This document shows positions 24,446-33,452 of a stretch of DNA of 64,000 nt, piece after piece. Made by a program: the position numbers and the translations under genes. The notes below the pieces were generated by a model. The model was not told the origin of the DNA. It searched no databases and was given only the letters and a program-made list of their open reading frames with translations. The stretch comes from Peribacillus sp. FSL P2-0133 (GTDB taxonomy: Bacteria; Bacillota; Bacilli; Bacillales; DSM-1321): NCBI RefSeq assembly GCF_037975445.1, contig NZ_CP150254.1:1362001-1426000 (forward strand). Reading direction: 5' to 3'. The stretch's first letter is position 1. Every line of letters begins with the position of its first letter.

Positions 24446-25078
24446 TGTACTCTAAGAAAATGGCGACCCGACTTTAAACTAAAACAAGAAAAAGAAGCCT
24501 CCTTGGAGAATCTCTCTGGAGCTGACTTTGAGTGAGAAATTAAACTGATATCCAATAAGACAAGACCCAGAGAAAGAGGAGTTGTCTTAGAAAGCTTGAT
24601 AAATAAACAAATAGAAAATGAAGTTCAAAGTTCGTGCTCAATTTTTAAGAGAAAACATGGAAAAGCATATCGATTACTTGACTAAAGAAATACACTGGAC
24701 TGAACATACTTCTGAAGAAAGGTTTTAATGAACAACATATACTAGATAAAGAGGAAGTATTATAGTTGAAGTGGGCTACAGAGAACGATTACGTAGATAA
24801 GTATTAAGACCTGCTCATCCAACAATTTGTTCATAGCAGTAATTCCGATACAGCAGACCATAATTAAGATGTTTTTATCCAACCAAACTTGAAGCAATTT
24901 AATCGAGAACAATTTCTTGCTATATATGATGGTATTAACAGAAACCTTCAATGTTATGCGCATAGAATGGGACGCTTAGTGCTATCTTTTATACATAATC
25001 AACATTAATGTTTCACAAGCTTAAATAAATGGACAGTCAAAGGGGACACTCATAAATGAGGTCCCCTTTCATAATGTA
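24446..25078. other. Decayed stretch without intact gene
   Basis: Short broken frames in several phases, for example an Arg-Ala-Gln-Phe-Leu-Arg-Glu-Asn-Met-Glu-Lys-His segment around 24,635, interrupted by stops. It reads as the debris of one or more genes. A leftward 67-codon frame at 24,760-24,963 has no binding site that I trust. Confidence 0.5.
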
Positions 25079-26215
25079 TTACGGTAATAAAGTTTTATAT
25101 TGTTCCATTAAATCACCTGCATATAAGCTTGTAATCATTAAGAAAATGGCAAGCCCAATGTATAATGAGAACCAGATGACTTTTGTTTTGAGACTCGATG
25201 AGTAATAGGATTTCTCTTTATCCCTAATTTCAGTTTGTTCTTGCACTTCTTTAAAGAACGTTGCTACTATTCGTTCATACGTGCCTATATTTTCAAAATC
25301 GGTTGGTCCGTACTGGTATTCATTCGAATTAGCAGCATCCATTAAGGATCTATAAATATTTAATTTTACCTCGGTCAGCTGTTTTTCTTTTAACTTATTA
25401 TCATCAAATAGCGGGATATGCCAACTCTTCATGTTGTTAAACTTTTCATGTAGTTGGCTTAATTCCATATTCCAAATATTAACCACGCGAATTTTTTCTT
25501 CATCTGTTGCACCTGCATATTGTTCAAGTTGCCTTAATCCAAATTGATTCAATTCAATAATGATGTCTCTTTGATTTCTGGTTGTCTCGCTACGGAATTC
25601 TTTCCACCACTTAGAAATACCCAATAATAAGAAAAGAATTAAAAATGGATTTGGATGGAGAAACAAATATACAACCATTCCGATAATCCCTAATACCCAA
25701 AGCTTTGTGGAGATGACTCCTACTATACGTCCTCCATCAAGAGGATGCACAGGCATTAGATTAAATAGGTTAATCATGGCTCCAAGTGTAATAACTAAAA
25801 GCCAAAATGGATTTTCCGTCATCATAAATAGGGGGATGGCTGGTAGAAATGCTAATGTACCTAATAAAGGACCTCCGAAGGCAAGATAAGCTTCCTGGTT
25901 AGCATTCTTGGGTTCTTCTTTCAGGGCAATTAACGCTCCGACAAAAGGGATGAAAATGGCATTGGATGTTTTGATGCCTTTTCTCTTAGCAGCAAGTAAA
26001 TGCCCCATTTCATGGATGTAAATTAGATAGACTAGGGCTACGGCAAATTTCCAACCGTAAACCAAGGCATACGCTCCTAATGAAACGAAAATAGAAATCA
26101 GGGAACCTACTTTTGCTATTTTCAATAGCGCAAACAACCATTTCATTTTTCCTAGGAAAAATAACCCGATTGCCCCCAAACTTAACCATCCTTTATTCAA
26201 TTTAGATTCTTTCAA
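25079..26215 (-). CDS. Site-2 protease-like M50 membrane metalloprotease
   Basis: An intramembrane zinc protease of the M50 family, 378 residues. The zinc site His68-Glu-Met-Gly-His72 lies in a membrane segment, and the third ligand is in Pro-Val-His-Pro-Leu-Asp160-Gly-Gly-Arg. About six hydrophobic segments cover residues 12-200, then a long charged cytosolic region (about 205-345) and a final helix (about 348-368). Site-2 proteases cleave membrane proteins to release regulators or clear signal peptides. AGGAGGT is just upstream of the ATG. No obvious substrate such as an anti-sigma factor is intact next to it. Confidence 0.88.
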   Translation of the reverse strand: MKESKLNKGWLSLGAIGLFFLGKMKWLFALLKIAKVGSLISIFVSLGAYALVYGWKFAVALVYLIYIHEMGHLLAAKRKGIKTSNAIFIPFVGALIALKEEPKNANQEAYLAFGGPLLGTLAFLPAIPLFMMTENPFWLLVITLGAMINLFNLMPVHPLDGGRIVGVISTKLWVLGIIGMVVYLFLHPNPFLILFLLLGISKWWKEFRSETTRNQRDIIIELNQFGLRQLEQYAGATDEEKIRVVNIWNMELSQLHEKFNNMKSWHIPLFDDNKLKEKQLTEVKLNIYRSLMDAANSNEYQYGPTDFENIGTYERIVATFFKEVQEQTEIRDKEKSYYSSSLKTKVIWFSLYIGLAIFLMITSLYAGDLMEQYKTLLP

Positions 26216-26508
26216 AATGTACCTCCTAGAGTAAATGGGAAAACAGATGACCCCAGTGACACTATGCCTATGTGAGCTTCTTCTTGATTTATCATCTTGC
26301 TAATATCCTTATTATATCGTATTTTTTCTTTTCCTTTTAGGAATATTTTTCTAGAGTATTAACTTTCAAGTATTACATTTTTTTATAATTAAGATAGAGT
26401 GTACCTATCACAGAAATACTAGATGGATGGAGGTAATGAACATGGAGTAAAAAAAGCTAAAAAAAATGAGGTTAGCGATGTGAAAAATGGTGAGAAAAGT
26501 AATACAGT
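26216..26508. other. Upstream of the M50 protease gene
   Basis: Holds the likely leftward promoter and, from about 26,430 on, the broken start of the next pseudogene (GGAGG-N6-ATG followed by stops). Confidence 0.35.
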
Positions 26509-26706
26509 CCTGGTATTGTTTATGGAGTTATAGAATCTACTGCTGGAGAAGAATTTCCAATATACAAAGGCTATGCTGTGGAACCTGCTAGAATGCATAA
26601 GACAGCATATACCAAGATCGGAAAAGATATTGAACTTATTTATAAATTTAATTGGACTAAGTACGAACCGCCAAAACGATTATATTCTCTTTCGGTAGTT
26701 ATATAA
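26509..26706 (+). pseudogene. Fragment of an unrecognised protein
   Basis: A frame of about 65 codons without start reads Pro-Gly-Ile-Val-Tyr-Gly-Val-Ile-Glu-Ser-Thr-Ala-Gly-Glu-Glu and later Pro-Ala-Arg-Met-His-Lys-Thr, with a protein-like composition to the stop. Upstream coding potential continues in another frame, implying a frameshift. The parent family is not recognised; a secreted or lipoprotein origin is possible. Confidence 0.5.
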
Positions 26707-26974
26707 GATACTTCTATAAAAAAGGATTTAATGAAAATACTTTAAAATGATAAACATGGATAAAACAATCCATCTTAACTATTTTAATCCCAATTATAGG
26801 TGTGGCGAAGCGCTCCTCAGTTTTTGTTCTTAGCAACTTGTATACAGGCTTTTAAATCAGATACTTCCAAAACACTCATCTCATTCTTCTATCTTTTAGT
26901 AGTTGTACCTTTTTAACAGAATTTGAAGTTAGAAGCTCCATATTTATGCATAAGCTAATGCTCAATTAATTATG
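26707..26974. other. No gene seen
   Basis: AT-rich remainder of the element without a supported feature. Confidence 0.4.
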
Positions 26975-27193
26975 TTATATATTTTTAATAACCAATTGAT
27001 GTGAATATATGGAATTTACTAAACCGATTAGAAAGTGATCGTTCATAATATCTATTTGGAGCTTTTTGACTATGAAGGAGTCTCCTTCATAGTCAAGCTT
27101 TGAAAGTTGTTTTAATGTAAGTAAACGTAGAAAAATATCATTGATAGTTTCCATATATTTTTCTTTTTTGGACAAGAATGGAATAGTGATCAC
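26975..27193 (-). CDS. Possible small protein at the right end of the element
   Basis: A leftward frame of up to 72 codons; the more likely start is an internal ATG 13 codons in (Met-Glu-Thr-Ile-Asn-Asp-Ile). The product would be a short Leu/Ile-rich helical protein with Arg-Leu-Leu-Thr-Leu-Lys-Gln-Leu. The composition looks coding, but no family is recognised and the frame may be residual. Confidence 0.35.
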   Translation of the reverse strand: MITIPFLSKKEKYMETINDIFLRLLTLKQLSKLDYEGDSFIVKKLQIDIMNDHFLIGLVNSIYSHQLVIKNI

Positions 27194-27227
27194 TACTTTT
27201 TATATATCAGGTAAAACCTATCATATT

Positions 27228-27322
27228 TTGACAGGGAAGGGTCGTAGGTTCGAATCCTTCACAGGTCATCAACTATCAAAGGCTTAAATCCTTGATATAA
27301 CAAGGGTTTGGGTCTTTTTTAT
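27228..27322 (+). repeat. Right direct repeat (attR-like): partial tRNA-Val copy and terminator
   Basis: A diverged copy of 23,276-23,370 lacking the 5' half of the tRNA. In its T-stem the pair G51-C63 of the intact gene is A51-T63 (GTAGG/CCTTC), a compensatory double change. The hairpin behind the tRNA is kept too. Confidence 0.75.
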
Positions 27323-27743
27323 TTTTCATTTCCATTTATTACTCCAGTGTGTTTATGCATTGCACAAAGTTGTACAGAAACTGAGCGTGACGGTGAATCG
27401 TTCGTTGCATGACGTTAGCCACTTTGGTACACTATGCAGAAGTGCTTTTTTAGTTTGATTGCTAGGATTTACTATCGAATCGCATGGATGAGCTGCAGGA
27501 TCTTTACATAAATCATGGTCCATGAGGCTGTGGGGTGTATCCTGAACGAACCCTTAAAATGGAACTCCTTTTACTGTAGACTTGTGGAGCAGTTACAAAA
27601 CCCATTAATAACTTAACAATTTAAATGTGTTTCTAAGAAAAGACCATCTGTTCCCTCATACAGCAGGAGTTGTATGGGGGCTTGTATTTTATCAAGAATT
27701 TTCTGTTTAGATGACTATACAGTAATAAAATAAGGAGGAAGCA
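27323..27743. other. No intact gene between attR-like repeat and truA
   Basis: No supported coding region. The truA promoter should lie near the right end, where a TATACAG-like sequence is found about 27,716. Confidence 0.4.
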
Positions 27744-28481
27744 ATGAACAATTATAAATTGACCATTCAATATGATGGCGGGCGATATAAAGGCTGGCAA
27801 CGACTCGGTAATAGTGATGATACGATTCAAGGAAAAATAGAAAATGTCTTAACGGAAATGGTGGGGGAAAAAATCGAGATCATCGGATGCAGCAGAACGG
27901 ATGCCGGTGTACATGCCCTTGCTCAAATCGCCAATTTTAAGATTGGTGAAAATCTGACTGAAGCTGAAATCATGAATTATTTGAATAGGTATTTACCAAG
28001 AGATATCAGCATTGTCGAGGTTAGGCTAGTTCCTGATCGTTTTCATGCCCGTTATAATGCTAAGGATAAAACCTATTTGTATAAGATCTGGAACGAGCAA
28101 TATACAAATCCTTTCATGCGAAAATACAGTATGCATGTAGAGAAAAAGCTGGATATCACAAGAATGAAAAAAGCATGTCAACATTTTATAGGTGAACATG
28201 ATTTCACGGCTTTTTCAAATGCAAAGTCTAAGAAAAAATCCATGGTGCGTGAAATATATTCCATTGATATAGAAGAAAATGCCGGATTCATCCAAATTAC
28301 AGTGCGAGGCGATGGATTTCTTTATAATATGGTTAGAAAGATTGTCGGGACGTTGATAGAAGTTGGGTTGGGTGAAATAGATGCTGAAAATATACCAAGC
28401 ATTTTAGAGTCAAAAGAGAGAATCCAAACGGGCCGTATGGCGGAGGCAGCTGGGTTGTACTTGGTAAAGGTTGATTTTTAG
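27744..28481 (+). CDS. truA: tRNA pseudouridine synthase A
   Basis: Converts U38-U40 in the tRNA anticodon arm to pseudouridine. The catalytic Asp53 is in Cys-Ser-Arg-Thr-Asp-Ala-Gly-Val-His-Ala. The Phe-His-Ala-Arg-Tyr-Asn-Ala-Lys and the C-terminal Phe-Leu-Tyr-Asn-Met-Val-Arg-Lys-Ile-Val-Gly motifs are intact. AAGGAGGAAGCA precedes the ATG. The usual bacillar truA lies next to rplM and the ecf transporter genes; this one stands alone next to an integration site, so it is probably a second paralogue. Confidence 0.93.
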   Translation: MNNYKLTIQYDGGRYKGWQRLGNSDDTIQGKIENVLTEMVGEKIEIIGCSRTDAGVHALAQIANFKIGENLTEAEIMNYLNRYLPRDISIVEVRLVPDRFHARYNAKDKTYLYKIWNEQYTNPFMRKYSMHVEKKLDITRMKKACQHFIGEHDFTAFSNAKSKKKSMVREIYSIDIEENAGFIQITVRGDGFLYNMVRKIVGTLIEVGLGEIDAENIPSILESKERIQTGRMAEAAGLYLVKVDF

Positions 28482-28589
28482 ACCAAATATTGATGCATCG
28501 GTTAACGAGTAAAGTGTATAGGCAGTAGATAAAGGGAAGTAATAGGGAAGAATGGTAAAGGGGAATAGAACGAAAAAGGAGAGATTTTC

Positions 28590-29114
28590 ATGAGATTAGC
28601 AGGAAAGAAAATAATCAGTCTTGTGCACCATGAATTTGAAGATTTAGAGCTCTGGTATCCCATTTTACGTTTAAAAGAAGAAGGAGCGATTGTTCACCTT
28701 GCTGGAGAAAAGGCAAATGAAACATATATTGGAAAATATGGTGTGCCAGCTATATCTGATTATGAGTATGGCAGTATTAAAGCTGAAGAATATGATGCCA
28801 TTCTTGTACCGGGGGGATGGGCACCTGACAAAATTCGCCGGTTTCCTGAAGTGATATCACTTATCCAAAGCATGGAAGAAAATAAAAAACCCATCGGGCA
28901 AATTTGTCATGCTGGTTGGGTGTTGATCTCCGCTAAAATTTTACAAGGGAAGAATGTAACGAGTACACCGGGCATTAAAGATGATATGGAAAATGCCGGG
29001 GCGACTTGGATAGATAAGCCCGTCGTCGTAGATGGTAACCTTGTATCAAGCAGGCGTCCGCCTGATCTACCGGATTATTTGAGGGAATTGATAAACGTGA
29101 TTGAAAAGAGTTAA
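28590..29114 (+). CDS. DJ-1/PfpI-family protein
   Basis: A 174-residue class I glutamine-amidotransferase-like protein of the PfpI/general stress protein 18 type. The nucleophile elbow is Gln-Ile-Cys106-His-Ala-Gly, with the acidic Glu near residue 17 and the Val-Pro-Gly-Gly-Trp-Ala-Pro segment in their usual places. Members act as deglycases, chaperones or peptidases under stress. AAAGGAGAG precedes the ATG. It stands alone and is followed by a terminator. Confidence 0.9.
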   Translation: MRLAGKKIISLVHHEFEDLELWYPILRLKEEGAIVHLAGEKANETYIGKYGVPAISDYEYGSIKAEEYDAILVPGGWAPDKIRRFPEVISLIQSMEENKKPIGQICHAGWVLISAKILQGKNVTSTPGIKDDMENAGATWIDKPVVVDGNLVSSRRPPDLPDYLRELINVIEKS

Positions 29115-29132
29115 TTCATAATAGGCTGAAAA

Positions 29133-29166
29133 AGTGGTTTTTTCTTCTGGAAAAACCACTTTTATT
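29133..29166 (+). terminator. Terminator after the PfpI gene
   Basis: AAAAGTGGTTTTT and AAAAACCACTTTT arms with a small loop. Confidence 0.75.
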
Positions 29167-29264
29167 ATTTCTGCTATCCAATTACCCCAGAATGCGATAT
29201 ATTTAACAAAAATTGATATGATATTTTTTAATCTTAGTTATGATTCTCGCTGAAATGCAATGGA

Positions 29265-29957
29265 TTATTCCCTTGATTGATCCTTAAACAAATCAATATA
29301 CAAATTTCCTTTTGACCCTACGACAGCATACGAGATGTCAAAAACAGCAAGGTTTCTTTTTTTGAGTTCAGCCATTAACCATTCGTCATCGTAGGTGTGT
29401 TTGGATAAGTTTTCATATAAGATCTTCCCGTCATAGACCAGTTCAATCGGTACAGTTCCTGCAGAGGGCAGTAAAGGTAAATCCTGCTTGGTGGCATTTT
29501 GGTATTGTTCTTTTTTTAATACAGAGAGGGAGCCATTAATCTCTAAAATGGCATATTCGACTTCTTCTATGTTGAAGACATCTTTTCCACGCAAAGCCTG
29601 TTTAAGAGAATCCAGTGAATACCCCATTCGTTCCATTGACTCTTCGAGAATCTTCCCTTTTTGAATTAAGGTAGCAGGTTCTCCAGCGATCCATTTCCCG
29701 AAGCGCGGATTTCTAACCGCTAGAAGATTCAGCATAAAAACGACGGTACCCATAATAATAATTGCTATGATAAAATACAGGAATTTAATTTTAATATTGA
29801 ATGCCAGATTTCCTGCAATTGTCCCCATCGTAATTGAAGCGATATAAAGGTGATAGGTCCTCTGGGCAATTGTCTGTTTACCGAGGAGCTGGACAAATAC
29901 CCATAACAAAATAAAAGAGGTAAATGTTCGAAAGATGATTTCAACAGCGTCTGACAT
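29265..29957 (-). CDS. DUF421 (YetF/YdfS-type) membrane protein
   Basis: A 230-residue protein with three N-terminal membrane helices (about residues 10-30, 35-55, 60-80) and a cytosolic domain with Gly-Glu-Pro-Ala-Thr-Leu-Ile-Gln-Lys-Gly-Lys-Ile and Glu-Tyr-Ala-Ile-Leu-Glu-Ile-Asn-Gly-Ser-Leu-Ser-Val-Leu, the DUF421 signature. Spore-associated members accompany mobile spoVA operons and affect spore heat resistance in some bacilli; this one is not linked to the spoVA genes of the window. AGGGAGAAA precedes the ATG. Confidence 0.88.
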   Translation of the reverse strand: MSDAVEIIFRTFTSFILLWVFVQLLGKQTIAQRTYHLYIASITMGTIAGNLAFNIKIKFLYFIIAIIIMGTVVFMLNLLAVRNPRFGKWIAGEPATLIQKGKILEESMERMGYSLDSLKQALRGKDVFNIEEVEYAILEINGSLSVLKKEQYQNATKQDLPLLPSAGTVPIELVYDGKILYENLSKHTYDDEWLMAELKKRNLAVFDISYAVVGSKGNLYIDLFKDQSRE

Positions 29958-30255
29958 GACTATTTCTCCCTTACAAGACTCCGTGCAGTTAGTTTGTGAT
30001 AGTATGTTCTTGCACCCTGCCGTTTATTCTGTAACTAAAAAACCGTCTTTGAATTTGGATCCATCTAGAATAAATTGATAGATGATTCAATGGGTGCGAT
30101 AGATCATGAACAATTAATCAAACAAAAAGAAGCAAGTAGTTCGTTACTTGCTTCTTTTTATTTGGTTCAATAAATCCATGGATATGTTTACTTAGTATCG
30201 ATTAAGAAATTTCTTCGAATAATAGTATCAAAATACATTTGCACGGGGGTATGTT
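29958..30255. other. Divergent region between DUF421 and YhgE/Pip genes
   Basis: Contains a complete hairpin with T-run (30,123-30,161, AAGAAGCAAGTA/TACTTGCTTCTT) that has no gene immediately before it on the plus strand. No reading frame is convincing. Confidence 0.4.
30123..30161 (+). terminator. Orphan terminator-like hairpin
   Basis: 13-bp stem with a GTTCG-like loop and T-run, located between two divergent genes. It may end an unseen short transcript or attenuate the YhgE gene. Confidence 0.65.
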
Positions 30256-32358
30256 TTGAGAAATATTCGGGAAATTTTCATTGACGATTTAAAAAGCATT
30301 TATAAAAATTTCTTTGTTTGTATCGTAGTAGTTTTTCTCATGTTCATCCCTTCCATTTATGCATGGTTTAATATTGTCGCATCTTGGGACCCGTATGCAA
30401 ATACGGAAGGAATTCTTGTCGGTGTTGCCAATAATGATAAAGGTGCGGAGTTAAATGGCGAAGCCGTGAACATAGGCAAGGAAGTCATAGAGGGGTTAAA
30501 GGAGAATAAGGATTTAGGCTGGAGATTCACTTCGGAAAGAGAGGCGAAAGCTAAGGTGGAAAAGGGGGATTATTATGCATCCATCATCATTCCCGAGAAC
30601 TTTTCCGAACATATTGCGACAATCATGACCGATGACCCTAAAAAGGCGGAGATTGATTACTATGTTAATGAAAAAATCAATTCCATTGCTCCTAAAATTA
30701 CGGCAGCGGGTGCAAACAGCATTGTGGACAATGTGAGCAAAACCTTTATCAAATCGGCCAGTGGGAGTATCCTTGCAATATTTAATGAACTGGGAATCAC
30801 CCTTCAAAACGAGTTGCCGACAATTCAAAAAATGAAGAATATGGTGTATTTATTAGAGGGTCAACTGCCTGAGCTTGAACAAAATATTAAAACCGTTCAA
30901 ACACATGTTAAAAAGGCTGAAGATATCATTAAGAAGGTCAATGATGGATTGGATTCAATAGAAGGAATAACGTCGCAGAAGGACAAATTGGTGTCGGACG
31001 TTTCTAGTTATGTAGATTCAACAAGGCAGGCATTCGAAGAAATCAATCCCCTTTTGAAAAATGATATTGTGAATATCAGGAGCGATAATGAATCCGTTTT
31101 AGTACTGGCGAACCGGTTAACGGGTCAGGATTTGCCTGACAATGAGTCGAATCTGCTAGTGGAACAAGGGGTAACGAGGATAAATAAAGAGTTGTACCTT
31201 TTGGACAGTATGTATAATTTATTGGTGAGAGTCAATCAATTTAATGGGAAAAACTTGCTTCAGCCAGAAATACAGCTAGTTGATGAATTAAGGGATAATA
31301 CTTCGAACCAACTTCAAGCGCTAAATGACCGAGCTTACGGTAATCTTATCGAACTTGGCGGGAAAAATGATCAAGTTTTGGCAAGCTTCCAGGAAAGTTA
31401 TTCAAAGGAAACAGGGCCAAAATTCAATGAAATCTGGAACGAAACGGAATCAATATTGAATAATGTCCAGGTCACGATGGCGGAGGGAACCAAGGTTCTT
31501 CCTGAGGTGAGGACGCTGTTGAATGAGACCAATCGAACATTGGAAACACGTACAGGGGATATCGATAAGTTAATGAATAAGTTTCCGGAAATCGAAACGA
31601 AAATAAAGGCTCTAGCTTCTAAAATGAGGGAAATCGATAAGTCTTATGATATGGAAGAAGTGATCGATTTCCTAAGGAATGATATTGAACAAGAAAGTGA
31701 ATTTTTTTCAGAACCAGTGCTGCTCAATAAGCACAGTCTCTTTCCGATTCCGAACTATGGATCTGCCATGTCCCCTTTCTTTACGGCACTTTCCCTTTGG
31801 GTGGGCGGTACAATATTGATTTCCATGCTTAGCGTGGGTGTTTCTCAAAAAGTCTACAGCCCGTATCAAATTTATATCGGGAGGTATCTTATATTTTTCA
31901 TCATTGGGGTAATGCAGGCTCTTAGTGTTTCCATTGGGAATATCATCCTTATCGGTGTTTATGTAGCGGATAAATTTGAGTACATCCTGTTTTCTGTTCT
32001 GATAAGTACAGTATTTACACTCATTGTCTACACCTTCGTTTCCGTTCTTGGAAATGTTGGAAAAGGGATAAGCGTCGTCTTGATGGTCCTTCAAATATCA
32101 AGTTCCGGCGGCACTTTCCCCATTCAAGTCACACCGCCCTTTTTTCAACATATTAACCCTTTCTTGCCATTCACTTATGCTGTGGGTTTACTTCGTGAAT
32201 CTGTAGGGGGAATAACATGGAGCGTAGCTGGCAAGGACATTTTTATCTTGATTCTCTTTTTAGTAATCACGCTCATATTAGGTATCATTTTGAAAAAGCC
32301 TCTGCATGCAAGGACACAAAAAATGAAGGATAAATTGTATGGAAGCAGGATTTTTTAA
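30256..32358 (+). CDS. YhgE/Pip-family ABC-2-type membrane protein
   Basis: A 700-residue membrane protein. One N-terminal helix (about residues 17-38) is followed by an approximately 470-residue extracytoplasmic region rich in coiled coil (about 200-480), then five to six helices at the C-terminus (about 505-690) of ABC-2 type. The start pattern Phe-Met-Phe-Ile-Pro-Ser-Ile-Tyr-Ala-Trp-Phe-Asn-Ile and Trp-Asp-Pro-Tyr is the YhgE/Pip signature. Family members include the phage infection protein of lactococci and ESX-associated YueB-like proteins. A TTG start follows a GGGGGT site. Role here unknown. Confidence 0.88.
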   Translation: MRNIREIFIDDLKSIYKNFFVCIVVVFLMFIPSIYAWFNIVASWDPYANTEGILVGVANNDKGAELNGEAVNIGKEVIEGLKENKDLGWRFTSEREAKAKVEKGDYYASIIIPENFSEHIATIMTDDPKKAEIDYYVNEKINSIAPKITAAGANSIVDNVSKTFIKSASGSILAIFNELGITLQNELPTIQKMKNMVYLLEGQLPELEQNIKTVQTHVKKAEDIIKKVNDGLDSIEGITSQKDKLVSDVSSYVDSTRQAFEEINPLLKNDIVNIRSDNESVLVLANRLTGQDLPDNESNLLVEQGVTRINKELYLLDSMYNLLVRVNQFNGKNLLQPEIQLVDELRDNTSNQLQALNDRAYGNLIELGGKNDQVLASFQESYSKETGPKFNEIWNETESILNNVQVTMAEGTKVLPEVRTLLNETNRTLETRTGDIDKLMNKFPEIETKIKALASKMREIDKSYDMEEVIDFLRNDIEQESEFFSEPVLLNKHSLFPIPNYGSAMSPFFTALSLWVGGTILISMLSVGVSQKVYSPYQIYIGRYLIFFIIGVMQALSVSIGNIILIGVYVADKFEYILFSVLISTVFTLIVYTFVSVLGNVGKGISVVLMVLQISSSGGTFPIQVTPPFFQHINPFLPFTYAVGLLRESVGGITWSVAGKDIFILILFLVITLILGIILKKPLHARTQKMKDKLYGSRIF

Positions 32359-32384
32359 TGTTATAAAAATGGATATTTAAATTA

Positions 32385-32416
32385 GCCTGAACCCTTAAAA
32401 GGGCTCAGGTTTTTTA
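32385..32416 (+). terminator. Terminator after the YhgE/Pip gene
   Basis: CCTGAACCC and GGGCTCAGG arms (one mismatch), then T-run. Confidence 0.8.
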
Positions 32417-32530
32417 TTTGCTGAATGGAATTTGCCCGTATGTATTTTTGTGTAAGTTTGGAATATTTATCAATACATTGACAGTTGAATAGAAAGATAC
32501 CGATAAATTAGAATTTTTGCATTTTTATAG

Positions 32531-32559
32531 TTGACAAAAACCATTGGATTAATCATTAT
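32531..32559 (+). promoter_or_regulatory. Promoter of the ssuBCA-type operon
   Basis: TTGACA, 17-base spacer, CATTAT. No S-box or T-box leader is seen between it and the first gene. Confidence 0.6.
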
Positions 32560-32609
32560 TAAGAAATAATGTTTAGTAAATCGATGCGATATAAAAGTGG
32601 GGTGACTTA

Positions 32610-33452
32610 ATGTATTTAACTATAGATGGCATTGAAAAAAGTTTTAAGAATGAAAAGAAAGAAAGCATAAAGGTGCTTGATAAGATAAACATAGAGGTCG
32701 AGAAAGGAAGCTTCGTTTCGATCGTCGGCCCTTCAGGATGCGGTAAATCCACACTCCTTTATCTGATTGCCGGACTTGATAAGGCAGATGTAGGTGAAAT
32801 ACGTGTAGCTGGAAAAAAAGTGATGAAGCCAGGTCCGGAACGGGTCGTAGTATTTCAAGAGGCGGGGTTATTTCCTTGGTTGACGGTACTTGAAAATGTT
32901 ACATACGGATTGAAGTTAAAGAAAATTCCCAATGAAGAGGCTAAAGCCAAGGCATTGGACATTTTAAAAATGGTTCACCTCAGCCGATATGTTGACTCCT
33001 ATCCACATCAACTATCAGGGGGCATGAAACAGAGGGTGGCCATCGCAAGAGCGTTGGTGATGGAACCGGATATCCTGTTGATGGATGAGCCATTCTCTGC
33101 GCTGGATGAGCAAACGAGGATGGTCTTGCATAAAGAACTGCTCGAAATCTGGAGAAAAACTAAAGTGACAATCTTTTTCGTTACCCATAATATTCGTGAG
33201 GCTGTTCAGCTTTCCGAAAAAATTATCGTCTTTGCAACCCGTCCCGGGAAAATTAAAGAGACGATTTCCGTCCCTTCCATGAAAGATGGAGTTATGCCGG
33301 ATAGTGTAACTTTGCATACAGAACAAAGGGTTCTATCGATTTTACAGGAGGAAATTGAAAAAGTGCTGAAGGAGGAAATGGGGAATGATTACAGCTTTAA
33401 GACGAATCATATTCATCGCGATGATAGCGGGGATATGGGAAGTCACATCTAG
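32610..33452 (+). CDS. ssuB: ABC transporter ATP-binding protein, SsuB/TauB type
   Basis: ATPase of an import system of the nitrate/sulfonate/taurine class. Walker A Gly-Pro-Ser-Gly-Cys-Gly-Lys-Ser-Thr is at residues 40-48, the signature Leu-Ser-Gly-Gly-Met-Lys-Gln-Arg follows at about 135, and Walker B reads Leu-Leu-Met-Asp-Glu-Pro-Phe-Ser-Ala-Leu-Asp. The last 22 codons overlap the permease gene by 68 bases, longer than a usual coupling overlap, and that tail looks unconserved. The gene opens a three-gene operon. Which sulfonate or other substrate is carried cannot be told. Confidence 0.88.
   Translation: MYLTIDGIEKSFKNEKKESIKVLDKINIEVEKGSFVSIVGPSGCGKSTLLYLIAGLDKADVGEIRVAGKKVMKPGPERVVVFQEAGLFPWLTVLENVTYGLKLKKIPNEEAKAKALDILKMVHLSRYVDSYPHQLSGGMKQRVAIARALVMEPDILLMDEPFSALDEQTRMVLHKELLEIWRKTKVTIFFVTHNIREAVQLSEKIIVFATRPGKIKETISVPSMKDGVMPDSVTLHTEQRVLSILQEEIEKVLKEEMGNDYSFKTNHIHRDDSGDMGSHI

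Noticed and set aside
23372-27227. Integrase or recombinase gene of the element
   Set aside because: I looked for tyrosine and serine recombinase motifs in both strands of the segment and found none.
32531-32609. Riboswitch before the ssu-type operon
   Set aside because: Only about 45 bases lie between the inferred start and the first gene; no structured leader fits.
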